A model generated the notes under the pieces. That model saw nothing but the letters and a program-made list of their open reading frames with translations. It was not told the DNA's origin and searched no databases. The position numbers and the translations under genes were made by a program. This document shows, piece by piece, positions 1 to 8,377 of a stretch of 36,648 nt of DNA. The stretch spans positions 1-36,648 of the forward strand of contig JAIULZ010000027.1 of the NCBI GenBank assembly GCA_022565805.1, given 5' to 3'. Position 1 is the first letter of the stretch. Every line of letters begins with the position of its first letter. Source of the stretch: Balneolales bacterium. Lineage in GTDB: Bacteria > Bacteroidota > Rhodothermia > Balneolales > Cyclonatronaceae.

Positions 1-93
1 AGCTTAAATGGAATGAAGCCTGATTTTTAAGATTTTGATGAAGTTGAGCTAAGAATCAATTCTGCTCAATATGATTTTTAAAGTTTTAGTTAT

Positions 94-131
94 AAAAAAA
101 GGCACAGTACAATAAAGTACTGTGCCTTTTT
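94..131 (-). terminator. Rho-independent terminator of the DoxX gene, probably bidirectional
   Basis: A perfect 10-bp stem, GGCACAGTAC (101-110) with GTACTGTGCC (117-126), encloses a 6-nt loop. It is flanked by an A-run on the left and a T-run on the right, so each strand ends in a U-tract. It starts 20 bp past the stop codon of the minus-strand DoxX gene, which it most likely terminates. Any plus-strand transcript entering from the left would also end here. Confidence 0.85.
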
Positions 132-151
132 GGAAAAAAACTGATACTACT

Positions 152-583
152 TTATCGGGAAGATAAAATTTTGCTGTTAATCATATTGTCAAGAGCCCAT
201 TTTCTGGGTCCCATAAAAAACAGTCCCAGAAAAACAATTCCAAGCTCGATAGGGTATGCGATTTGTGGAATAAAGCTGTCTCCGTTAGCAATGTGCATAA
301 CAGCGGCAACGAACATAGTGAAAGCTAGCAAAAGTGCAGAAATACGATGGAAAAGCCCAAGCATTAGAAAGATACCGCCGAAAAACTCAGCAAAAGCAGC
401 CATAAATCCCCAAAAGACGGGCGCAAAGGTTATGCCAAGATTTCCCATTGCTCCGCCAAGGTTAGCCCAAAGCTCCGGTCCGCCCATTATTTTAGGGTAG
501 CCGTGAAGCATTATCATAAAACCTAATCCCACTCTTATGATGAGATAACCGAATTCCCTAAAGGTGTTTGTAATATTGAACAT
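152..583 (-). CDS. DoxX family membrane protein
   Basis: This is a small integral membrane protein of about 143 residues with four hydrophobic segments. Near the N-terminus it has the DoxX signature of an Arg in the first helix (R17) followed by HGYPK (27-31) and GG. DoxX proteins are widespread inner-membrane proteins. Some are linked to thiol or oxidative-stress handling and others to quinone oxidation, but the exact role here cannot be read from sequence. The start at 583 (MFNITNTF) is preferred over an in-frame ATG at 652. The longer version would add 23 polar, Cys/Asn-rich residues and would begin inside the hairpin that appears to end the upstream ompA-like gene. It lies 115 bp after that gene on the same strand, and a strong terminator follows it. 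Confidence 0.85.
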   Translation of the reverse strand: MFNITNTFREFGYLIIRVGLGFMIMLHGYPKIMGGPELWANLGGAMGNLGITFAPVFWGFMAAFAEFFGGIFLMLGLFHRISALLLAFTMFVAAVMHIANGDSFIPQIAYPIELGIVFLGLFFMGPRKWALDNMINSKILSSR

Positions 584-648
584 ATTTAGTTTATTTGTTT
601 TGTTGTTGCAACAATTAAAATCTAGACTACACAATTGTCGGTAAAGTT

Positions 649-684
649 CCATCCCGAAAATGCTGATTGCAAATTTCGGGATGG
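649..684 (-). terminator. Hairpin after the OmpA-type lipoprotein gene
   Basis: A perfect 11-bp inverted repeat, CCATCCCGAAA (649-659) and TTTCGGGATGG (674-684), with a 14-nt loop lies 15 bp after the stop codon of the minus-strand OmpA-type gene. The U-tract on the minus strand is weak (GGAACTTTA), so termination may be partial or the hairpin may act in mRNA stabilisation. Some read-through into the DoxX gene is possible. Confidence 0.55.
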
Positions 685-698
685 TATTAGTTTACAAC

Positions 699-1370
699 TT
701 ATTGATTTTTAGCTTCTTCGCGGAATTCTTCGCTGGCAATAATTAGAACTTCAACTCTGCGGTTCATAGATCTGCCTTCATCGGTATCATTATCGGCAAT
801 GGGTTCCATTTCTCCGCGTCCTTCAATGATGAGTCTGGAAGCATCAACGCCGCGGGTTTTTAAGTAATCTGCGGCAGATTGTGCGCGTCGCTCGCTAAGA
901 CCCTGATTATAGGTTGCGGAACCGATTGAATCGGTATGTCCGATTATTACAATATTGGTGTTGTCGTATTGCGATAAACTGTTTGCTAAGCGCTGTAAGT
1001 TGGTTTGTGCCGTTGGAGATAAAACGGCAGAGTCAAAACCATAAAGCAGGCCGGAATCAAAACGGATGGCAATAGCTTCGCCAACACGCTCGATAGTAGC
1101 GCCTTCAATAGAGTCTTCAAGCTCTTCTGCCTGTCGATTCATCTGAGAGCCAATAATTGCGCCCGCAGCACCACCAACAACAGCTCCGATGATCGCTCCT
1201 TTTGCGGTATCTCCAAGTGCAGCACCAGCTATTGCGCCCGCAGCGCCGCCAGCTCCGGCTCCGATTAATGCACCGCGGCCTGTATTTCCAAGTGAAGAGC
1301 AGCCAACAAGTGCAAGTGCAGCAATAATGCAAATTAGTTTAAAGCTGTGCGATAATTTTAATGTCGTCAT
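699..1370 (-). CDS. OmpA family lipoprotein with glycine zipper (YiaD-like)
   Basis: This outer-membrane lipoprotein (223 aa) probably tethers the envelope to peptidoglycan. It starts with a lipoprotein signal ending in LVGC (lipidated Cys24). A double glycine-zipper stretch follows (about 31-75, two GAxxGGAAGAI-type repeats), a hydrophobic segment thought to associate with membrane. The C-terminal half (about 100-212) is an OmpA peptidoglycan-binding domain with GHTDSIG (144-150; Asp147 corresponds to the diaminopimelate-binding Asp) and NQGLSERRA (155-163), then a final NRRVEV. Length and order match the glycine-zipper/OmpA lipoproteins of Gram-negative bacteria. It is monocistronic or weakly linked to the downstream DoxX gene. 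The start ATG at 1370 places the signal peptide correctly. Confidence 0.92.
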   Translation of the reverse strand: MTTLKLSHSFKLICIIAALALVGCSSLGNTGRGALIGAGAGGAAGAIAGAALGDTAKGAIIGAVVGGAAGAIIGSQMNRQAEELEDSIEGATIERVGEAIAIRFDSGLLYGFDSAVLSPTAQTNLQRLANSLSQYDNTNIVIIGHTDSIGSATYNQGLSERRAQSAADYLKTRGVDASRLIIEGRGEMEPIADNDTDEGRSMNRRVEVLIIASEEFREEAKNQ

Positions 1371-2197
1371 AAATGTGTGTTAAGGTTTGAGTAAGGCTTT
1401 TTTGTGAATACAAACGCGCCTGTGTAGTTATTGGAAGTAGTTACTCTGCTAAAAAGCTTTTTTGAAGCATCTGCATGCCAACCGGCAAATCTTTTGGTGC
1501 CGGTTTATACTTACGTATAACTGCATTTAACAGCCCAATATTATAGATTGTGTTATGAATTAAGAAGCTGTTTTTCCTAAAGTCTTTATTTATTTTAAGG
1601 CGTATACGTTGTGCAGTAAGATATGCAATTTTCAGACTCCTTCATCTGTCTATTCTTTTGTATGCCTTGTACTATCAAGTAGATTTTTAAGCTACTTTAA
1701 AAGCTTGTGATTCGTTTTGAAGGCTGCTTGCAGTAAGCTATTTACGAATTTGGGTGGTTTTCTAGACCGAAAGCATAAGGTTAAGAGAAGAGCCGGCTAT
1801 TCGATCAACAGCTTTGGATTAATTGCTGCCAAATGGAAACGACTAAATACAGTTCTGTTAAATCTTTTTTGCTTTTAAACTGTTAGGAAATTTTGTAAAG
1901 CCTTTTGTTAGCTGTTAGCTAAAAAAAAGTTTTTTTAAGGCTTGTATTTGTTTGGTAAAACAGCTTAGTAACACAGTTCATATAAGACTTAGGAAATGAA
2001 AGTGGGTATGTTATTACCTCTCATTACACTAAAAATCTACAGATGAACTATCGGAATTTAATTGACGCTTCAGTTTTTGTGAAGTATTCGTCTCTTTAAT
2101 TATACATACTAAATCTTACAGGTCTTGGCCAGAGATTATATCTTTTATTAAATCCAGGCTTGTATCAAAAAAACAGACATTATAGTCTTCATAATTT
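1371..2197. other. Gene-free 0.83-kb intergenic region between divergent genes
   Basis: This is the shared upstream region of the minus-strand OmpA-type gene and the plus-strand DUF389 gene. It is AT-rich and contains no convincing ORF. The one clear structure is a perfect 8-bp inverted repeat, AACCGGCA (1480-1487) and TGCCGGTT (1498-1505), about 110 bp ahead of the ompA-like start. A homopolymer A8/T7 stretch lies near 1921-1937. I find no convincing Bacteroidota-type promoter (TTG, then TAnnTTTG at proper spacing) and no tRNA or recognisable riboswitch. Confidence 0.6.
1480..1505. repeat. GC-rich perfect inverted repeat upstream of the OmpA-type gene
   Basis: An 8-bp perfect stem (AACCGGCA/TGCCGGTT) with a 10-nt loop stands out from its AT-rich surroundings. 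There is no T-tract on either side, so it is not a terminator. It could be an operator or an mRNA 5' structure. Its function is unknown. Confidence 0.35.
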
Positions 2198-3349
2198 ATG
2201 GCGCTACGACTGATTGAAGTTTATACCCCAAAAGAGAAACCGGATTTGGAAGAATCGGTTGATCAGGGCCATTTTATAGAACTTCGTACCGAAACACGAG
2301 CCGATAATTCTAAGGTCCTTCGTATTCTCTGTGAGGTTGAGTTTTCAGAGTCTATTATGAAGGATTTATCCGATGCAGCTAACGGGCATGATGGCTTTCG
2401 GTTAATTTTGTATTCTATTGAAGCTACACTGCCAAGTGCAGATACCGAGCCCGACAAGGGTAATGCAACCGGCGTCGACCCTGAGAAATTTCAGGATCAA
2501 CCATCATCAGAAAAAAAAGATGTAAACACCGATTCTGGTCAAAATGGTAATGAAGTTAATGATGAGGAAAAAAGCTTGCAAAAGTCGGCTCAATATGTTC
2601 GGCCAAGTGGCTACACTTCAACTAAGGATACTAAGGGCGAAAAAGTACAGCGTATTTCGACTATCGAGATGTATGAAGATGTTAAGGAAATGATCGACTT
2701 GTCGCCCATTTACATTACCCTTACCGCTATGAGCGCTATTGTGGCTGCAACCGGTATGATGCGCGATAACCCTGCTATTGTAATTGGTGCTATGGTAATC
2801 GCTCCCCTGTTGGGCCCAAATGTTGGCTTATCTCTTTCAACCACGCTTGGCGACCAAAAATTGCTTGTACAATCTCTTAAATCTCTTTTTTCAGGGTTTT
2901 CGTTAGCTTTTGCATTATCCATTGCGATGGGTGTTTTGCTTACTTTCGACTACGAAACATCCGAACTTGTTTCGAGAACGAGCGTAAGTTTTGCTGATGT
3001 TGCGCTTGGTTTCGCCGCCGGAATTGCGGGCGTATTGTCTTTTACCCGCGGTATTTCTGCGGCTGTAATCGGGGTGATGGTTGCCGTGGCTCTTCTGCCT
3101 CCTTTGGTTGCAACAGGGCTCTATTTGGGCAGTGGACAGTACGATTACGCGCTCGGTGCCGCTATTCTTACCTTCACCTACGTGATTTGTTTTAATCTGG
3201 CAGGCGTATTAACGCTTTTGGCGCAAGGCGTTACACCCAAAAGTTGGCGCGAAAAGAAAAAGGAAACTCGCTTTAGTCCCTATGCCATCATATTTTGGCT
3301 TGTATTGCTCGCCGGAATGGCTGTTGTGATTTTTTTCAGAAACGGATGA
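2198..3349 (+). CDS. DUF389 (TIGR00341-like) membrane protein
   Basis: The protein (383 aa) has a soluble N-terminal part (about 1-155) followed by the DUF389 membrane domain (about 165-383). The membrane part shows the family hallmarks: a segment near 175-195 that reads LTAMSAIVAATGMMRDNPAIV, then GAMVIAPLLGP, and later FTRGISAAVIGVMVAVALLPP before the last helices. Five or six hydrophobic segments are visible. The soluble part ends in a strongly acidic and Ser/Gln-rich linker (about 85-140), probably flexible. DUF389 proteins have no firmly established function. The gene stands alone, after a long untranslated region and convergent with the beta-helix gene 92 bp downstream. Confidence 0.85.
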   Translation: MALRLIEVYTPKEKPDLEESVDQGHFIELRTETRADNSKVLRILCEVEFSESIMKDLSDAANGHDGFRLILYSIEATLPSADTEPDKGNATGVDPEKFQDQPSSEKKDVNTDSGQNGNEVNDEEKSLQKSAQYVRPSGYTSTKDTKGEKVQRISTIEMYEDVKEMIDLSPIYITLTAMSAIVAATGMMRDNPAIVIGAMVIAPLLGPNVGLSLSTTLGDQKLLVQSLKSLFSGFSLAFALSIAMGVLLTFDYETSELVSRTSVSFADVALGFAAGIAGVLSFTRGISAAVIGVMVAVALLPPLVATGLYLGSGQYDYALGAAILTFTYVICFNLAGVLTLLAQGVTPKSWREKKKETRFSPYAIIFWLVLLAGMAVVIFFRNG

Positions 3350-3441
3350 GTGGAAACCGGAGGATTGAAGAACAGGAAATAGTTATAGCTAACATTAATT
3401 TTCAATCCCGACACCCACCAACCATCTCCAAAAACAGCAGA

Positions 3442-6400
3442 TTATTTGATGAGCGTCATTCTTCTGTTGAGGGTTCGGCCGCCGGCTTCAAGTCTGTACA
3501 CATATACTCCGCTGGCAAGTGAAGATGCATTGAATGGTACGGTATAGGTGCCGGGTGACTGCCACTCATTTACAAGGGTTGAAACAAGCCGGCCGGTTAC
3601 ATCATACACTCTAAGCCGAACATTAGATGGCTCATCGAGTTCATAGCTGATTTGGGTTACCGGATTAAACGGATTCGGATAATTCTGGCTCAATGAAAAA
3701 GTAGCTGCTAACTCGGGCTCTGTGCTGGTAGATGTATTTTTATTTATGATGATGACAAATGGAGACTCAGACTCGGTAGCGGTTCCTGTTAGCATGGGCA
3801 ACCCCGGATTCCGGGTTTTTGAAGCCTCGTCGCTCAGCCCACCATCAAAGCTTCTTTCACCAGTTTTATTTTGGGTACTGGTGATGGGTTCCCAATCAAA
3901 TGAAATGGTTCCGGGCTGAAATAAACTGTACTCATTTCCGGTTTTGGTATGGTAAAGAATAGCCTCGGTAATACCCGCATCTCTCAGCTGATTCGCGCTG
4001 ACTTCACCATCCCAGCTTAGCTTGTGTGCTCCAATGTGGGTTGTTTCTATGATGAGCTCAACTTCTGAGGTTTCATCACCCGGGTTAAGCGCAAATCCGG
4101 AAACGGGGCCGTTTACAGACGGACTAAATACTCTCACATATTCCGGATTCAGGCTTTGTAAAGAAAACATGTGATAATCCGATGAGCTGAACCCGGATTC
4201 GGGCACCGACCAAATGGAAAAGGCATCACCAAAACCTTCATGCTCCAGCCTTAGCTGAAAAAACTTTTTTGGTTGTTCCGTAATTTCCAGGCGATACAAG
4301 TCTTCCGAAAACTGATCTGGTACCGCAAGAGTGTTTTTATTTAGCGGGATGGTTGCAGAATCATCAAATGAGCTGGTATATCGTATAAAGAATGACTGAA
4401 AAGGAGGGATTGGGTCGCCGCTATTGCGCGAAAGAACCCGATACGCACCAAATTCTGTATTTTCACCTTCGGTCTGAGCCTTATTAGGATCCCAGATATA
4501 TATGTTTTGATTTACATTTAACCGCTGAAAAGTTATAGGGCTCACCAAAGCATCGAGGACTTGTGGGATCGAAAGAGGCACACCAAATGGATTTCCGATC
4601 AGGTTCCAGCCGGTTAAATCCGGGTTGGTTTGTGTATTTCCAAATACGATTACGGATTGCTCTGTAGTGTGTTCACGCCCATTAAGTCCGAGTGGTTTTG
4701 GAAACCCGTCTGGATTGCCATCATAATTCTGGTCATCAAAGATGTAGGAAATATACCCGGCACCGGCACTCATTTGGTTATTCATGGAGGAAGGCGCGCT
4801 CCACTCACCGTTTTCTGCATCCCATCGGTAAATGGTGGGGCTGCCTTGTGGAGCGTCTGAGCCCGGAATTCCCTGTGTCCAGAAATCAGTAAAAAAATCG
4901 CTGAATGATGTATTGGCTACAGGATTCGCCAAAAATCGCCAGTCGCTTGTTGTGTTTTCGCCGGAAATAATAGTTTTGGTTCCGCTTTCGAAAATCCCCA
5001 TATCCGGTCTGCCAAACAGTCTTGGGGCAGCTTCAAAATCGAGCTCAAGATCAACCAGAACCCCGTCATTGATAAATGGTTCAGGGCTACCGCCATCAAT
5101 AGCGGGAGATTGTCTGGTAAGTTTTAAAGCATCGGTATTCACTGTTTCCGAATCGAAGGTGCCTGCGAAAAGCGGATCTGCATCAATATTTCCGCCTAAA
5201 TCTTGACCGTAAGCCGAGTTCCATGGGATTCCACTACCGTTTGAAAATGATACAAGGGAATGGGAGAAGCGGGGCTGCGCCTGAATGTTGAACAGGACTT
5301 CATTTGCGCTGTTTCCACTATTCCAGATTATAGAATTAATAACTTGCGGCTGAGCTTGCCCATTCAGCCCTATGGAGTACATAAAAGAGCCAATTCCTGA
5401 AGTGGCCACATTGTTTATGATGGTGCTTTGCGCAATAACCGGATTCGAAACACCTTCAAAAATACCTTCGTTGTACATGAAGCCGCCATCATTTGCGCTA
5501 TTACCCGAAGCGAGAACCTGTATAAACTGCGGGCTCGATATCCCTGCGCTTCCAATATTATATACGGCTCCACCTGCAAATCCGTTTAGCGCGGAGTTAT
5601 TTAAAAATTTGGTATTCACAAAAACGGGCGATGCATTACCGCCCTGACCATTGTTTAAAACAGCGCCGCCGTTTCCGCCGGTAGAGGTGTTTCCATCAAA
5701 AACAACGTTGTTAAAAATACCTTGATATGTGCCGTTATCTCTGGCATCCAGATAAACTGCACCACCGCTCGAAGCCGCTTCATTGCTGATAAAACTTGAA
5801 TTGTCCAATTCGGGATTGGATTCGCCGAAATTTCTGGAATCGGAATACAGAGCACCACCACGCTGACCCGCGGAATTTTCGATAAATGAAACATTTCTGA
5901 TAACCGGAGAGCTGATGCCCACATTGCGCGCATCCAGATAAATACCGCCACCGTCAACCGGTGCCTGGTTTTGCTCGAAAAAGATGTTCTCAAGTGTTGG
6001 GGAGCAGTTACCGGCTGTTCCATCACAAAATAAACCGCCACCGTTTGTGGAAAATCCATTTCTGATCGTCAGACCATCGATAACGGTATCATTAGAGATT
6101 TGCCTGCCAGAGCTTGCCAGAATAATTACCCCACGTCGCTGACCTTCACCATCGAGTATGCTCGCATTAGCATTTAAATCGCGTCGGTTGAGCTGAAGAT
6201 TGTCTGTGGAAAGGGATTCATTGCCTCCATAACCACCGTAAATACGAATACCGTTAAGCACGCTGGGAAGCTCGAGCACTGCGCTATTGCTGGAAGTATA
6301 CTCCCCACCTGCTAAAACAATTATACTTTGGGGAGTAGCCAGAGGGATGGCCATTTCCAAACTGTTAAGGGCAGTTTCCCAGCTTAGGCCATTTCCGCCA

Positions 6401-7875
6401 GCTGTTGCAGAGGCGTTAACGTGGATAATAGCCTCGCCAAGAATACCTGCTTCGTAGGGACCCCTGCTAATCACGTCGCCCTGAATACGATCTTGTCCGA
6501 ACAGATCGGTAAGAACTGCTTCGGCGGGCCCGCCGGGCTGGAATGGAGTATTGTCACCAGAGTTTAAGCTGGGTGAAGTAAGGAGGAGTCGAAAATCACC
6601 TTCGGTAAAGGGTGCTGATGCGGCCGGAACGGGAGCTACGAAAAGCGGATTGGAAGCCAGGTTGCTGCCCAAATCTGTTCCCACATCACCATCCCAGTTA
6701 TCGCTTCCTGTACCCTCAATAGTTGAGTGGCTGAAATTCAGGTTGCCGGGAAAGTTGGGTTTAACCTGAGGGCCTAAACCTGCCTGATTACCCCAAATTA
6801 TACTATTGTCTACTCTGGAAACAGGGCCTCCAGAAAACGAGTCTGCAGACATTCCACCACCATCACCAGAAGAGTTACCGCTAATAGTAGAGTTAATGAG
6901 CCTTGTGCCAACAAGTCCGGTGTAAAAACCGCCTGCCCGGGCACTTGCCGAATTGCCTATTATTAACAAATTGACTAAAGTAGCCGTGAAGTTTAAAGAC
7001 CCGTTATTTGATATGTCCAGACCACCACCTCGCAAAGCCTCGTTACCCTGAAAGATACTGTTCGTTATGGTCAGGTTTCCGACGGTGCTTCTTACATACA
7101 TTCCACCGCCTAACTCAGCTTCGTTACCAATAAATGTAAGTCCGTTAAACTCTGGTGGTAAATCTGTGTTTAAGTCAACCGGAATACCCAGGCCACCTCC
7201 TCTGCCGGTTACGGTGGCGCTGTTATATGTACCCGTAAGCGCCCTGTTATTAATAAAAGTAACGTTCTCAAAAGAAACCGAAGTACTCGTTGTAGGATTG
7301 GCTACACCAAACCCGCCGCCTGCACCAAGCGCCTGATTGTCCCTGAAAATCAAGTTGCTCAAACTTGGGCTGCAAGTTGCCTGGGTCGCACCAATACAAA
7401 CCATACCGGCTCCGTTTGGTGAAAACGAGGTGTTGCTATTTGTAAGTCCGTTTTGAATAGTTAGACCATCAATGCGCGTAGAACGAGAAAAGGCTCCGTT
7501 CAGCAGCATAACCCGCCCTTGATTTTGCCCGTCTAATATTGTCTCGTTCTCTACTAGATCACGCTCATCGAGTTTCAGGTCATTCACAGAAAGTGTTTCA
7601 TTACCGGCATAACCCCCATAAATCTGAATCCCATTCTTATCTTGAGATATGAAAAGAGTAAAACTGGCATTATATACGCCCGCTGCAATCACAATTATAT
7701 CGTTGCCCGTTGAAAGGTCTATAGCTGATTGCGGGTTGGTGCAGGCTGTTTCCCAGCTGGTGCAGGTAGTTGCGCTACCTGTTGTAGAAACGTAATAAAT
7801 AGTTTGAGTAAAAGCCGAATCATAAAAAAACAGGGAAAGAAAAGAGAACGCCAGAATCGTAGATAATCGTCGCAT
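3442..7875 (-). CDS. Large secreted right-handed beta-helix protein with T9SS type A sorting domain
   Basis: This protein of about 1477 residues is predicted to be secreted across the outer membrane by the type IX system. It has a Sec signal peptide (MRRLSTILAFSF..., cleaved near SAFTQ, about residue 24) and then two similar parallel beta-helix modules (about 26-480 and 483-955). Each opens with a SWETA/YYVS-like block, then IRIYGGYxGNESLS, LxxRDL, LDGxxQGR and DGLTIxNG. Many SxNxAxxGGG-type rungs follow, as in polymorphic outer-membrane or choice-of-anchor proteins. A region about 963-1390 contains WRFLANP and GWNLIGNP motifs, typical of surface proteins in this phylum. The last 86 residues are the sorting domain (NYPNPFNP, LRVYDVTGR, GVYVYRL, MTLIK). 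The start at 7875 gives a proper signal peptide; an upstream ATG at 7920 would add 15 residues before it. Its ligand or substrate is unknown; adhesion or polysaccharide binding is plausible. Confidence 0.88.
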   Translation of the reverse strand: MRRLSTILAFSFLSLFFYDSAFTQTIYYVSTTGSATTCTSWETACTNPQSAIDLSTGNDIIVIAAGVYNASFTLFISQDKNGIQIYGGYAGNETLSVNDLKLDERDLVENETILDGQNQGRVMLLNGAFSRSTRIDGLTIQNGLTNSNTSFSPNGAGMVCIGATQATCSPSLSNLIFRDNQALGAGGGFGVANPTTSTSVSFENVTFINNRALTGTYNSATVTGRGGGLGIPVDLNTDLPPEFNGLTFIGNEAELGGGMYVRSTVGNLTITNSIFQGNEALRGGGLDISNNGSLNFTATLVNLLIIGNSASARAGGFYTGLVGTRLINSTISGNSSGDGGGMSADSFSGGPVSRVDNSIIWGNQAGLGPQVKPNFPGNLNFSHSTIEGTGSDNWDGDVGTDLGSNLASNPLFVAPVPAASAPFTEGDFRLLLTSPSLNSGDNTPFQPGGPAEAVLTDLFGQDRIQGDVISRGPYEAGILGEAIIHVNASATAGGNGLSWETALNSLEMAIPLATPQSIIVLAGGEYTSSNSAVLELPSVLNGIRIYGGYGGNESLSTDNLQLNRRDLNANASILDGEGQRRGVIILASSGRQISNDTVIDGLTIRNGFSTNGGGLFCDGTAGNCSPTLENIFFEQNQAPVDGGGIYLDARNVGISSPVIRNVSFIENSAGQRGGALYSDSRNFGESNPELDNSSFISNEAASSGGAVYLDARDNGTYQGIFNNVVFDGNTSTGGNGGAVLNNGQGGNASPVFVNTKFLNNSALNGFAGGAVYNIGSAGISSPQFIQVLASGNSANDGGFMYNEGIFEGVSNPVIAQSTIINNVATSGIGSFMYSIGLNGQAQPQVINSIIWNSGNSANEVLFNIQAQPRFSHSLVSFSNGSGIPWNSAYGQDLGGNIDADPLFAGTFDSETVNTDALKLTRQSPAIDGGSPEPFINDGVLVDLELDFEAAPRLFGRPDMGIFESGTKTIISGENTTSDWRFLANPVANTSFSDFFTDFWTQGIPGSDAPQGSPTIYRWDAENGEWSAPSSMNNQMSAGAGYISYIFDDQNYDGNPDGFPKPLGLNGREHTTEQSVIVFGNTQTNPDLTGWNLIGNPFGVPLSIPQVLDALVSPITFQRLNVNQNIYIWDPNKAQTEGENTEFGAYRVLSRNSGDPIPPFQSFFIRYTSSFDDSATIPLNKNTLAVPDQFSEDLYRLEITEQPKKFFQLRLEHEGFGDAFSIWSVPESGFSSSDYHMFSLQSLNPEYVRVFSPSVNGPVSGFALNPGDETSEVELIIETTHIGAHKLSWDGEVSANQLRDAGITEAILYHTKTGNEYSLFQPGTISFDWEPITSTQNKTGERSFDGGLSDEASKTRNPGLPMLTGTATESESPFVIIINKNTSTSTEPELAATFSLSQNYPNPFNPVTQISYELDEPSNVRLRVYDVTGRLVSTLVNEWQSPGTYTVPFNASSLASGVYVYRLEAGGRTLNRRMTLIK

Positions 7876-8377
7876 GTAAGATGAGTATTTTAGGATGAAA
7901 GAAGTTTTCGTGTAGCGCATCTAATTCCCGGAAAATCGTTGTTAGGTCGGGTAGTAAAGAAAAGTAAAAGCCCGGACATTTATTCAAGAATAGAATATTT
8001 ATGCCTGAATAATAAAACCTGAGAAAAAGAAAAAAATAGCGGCGCTATAATGCAAAGGCTGAAATCTCAAATGGGCTGATCTCATAATGTAAACATAATC
8101 TTAGATTTAGCAGATCCTTTTTACAGCAAAGATTGTGCTTATACTTAAATGAACACTCCATTTGCAGAAAGTGACTATTTAAAGTTTGTTTGAGTTTATT
8201 CTTGATTCACTTTTCTGAACTGTCTCACTCGAAGTGAACCAAACCAAATTAAGGGGTGTGGAATTTTCAAATCCTAAAATACCCCGTGACTTACCTTAGG
8301 TTGATTTTATTTATATTCGGTTTTGGTCTTTATGCTTGTTTAATCTGAAACCGTAATTCATCTTACCTATTTGAAAA
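7876..8377. other. Intergenic region of about 0.5 kb between divergent secreted-protein genes
   Basis: This AT-rich region must hold the promoters of the minus-strand beta-helix gene and the plus-strand M6-like peptidase gene. I see no ORF, strong hairpin or recognised operator in it. Confidence 0.55.

Noticed and set aside
584-652. Longer N-terminus of the DoxX protein starting at 652
   Set aside because: The start lies inside the hairpin that ends the previous gene, and the added 23 residues are polar and Cys/Asn-rich rather than family-like. The ATG at 583 gives the normal DoxX N-terminus.
2101-2197. Bacteroidota-type promoter before the DUF389 gene
   Set aside because: A TATCTTTT at 2139-2146 is close to TAnnTTTG, but the nearest TTG (2125-2127) is only about 11 bp away instead of about 20, so I do not call it.
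5655-6059. 134-codon minus-strand frame inside the beta-helix gene
   Set aside because: It is a different-frame shadow of the repetitive beta-helix coding sequence and has no independent features.
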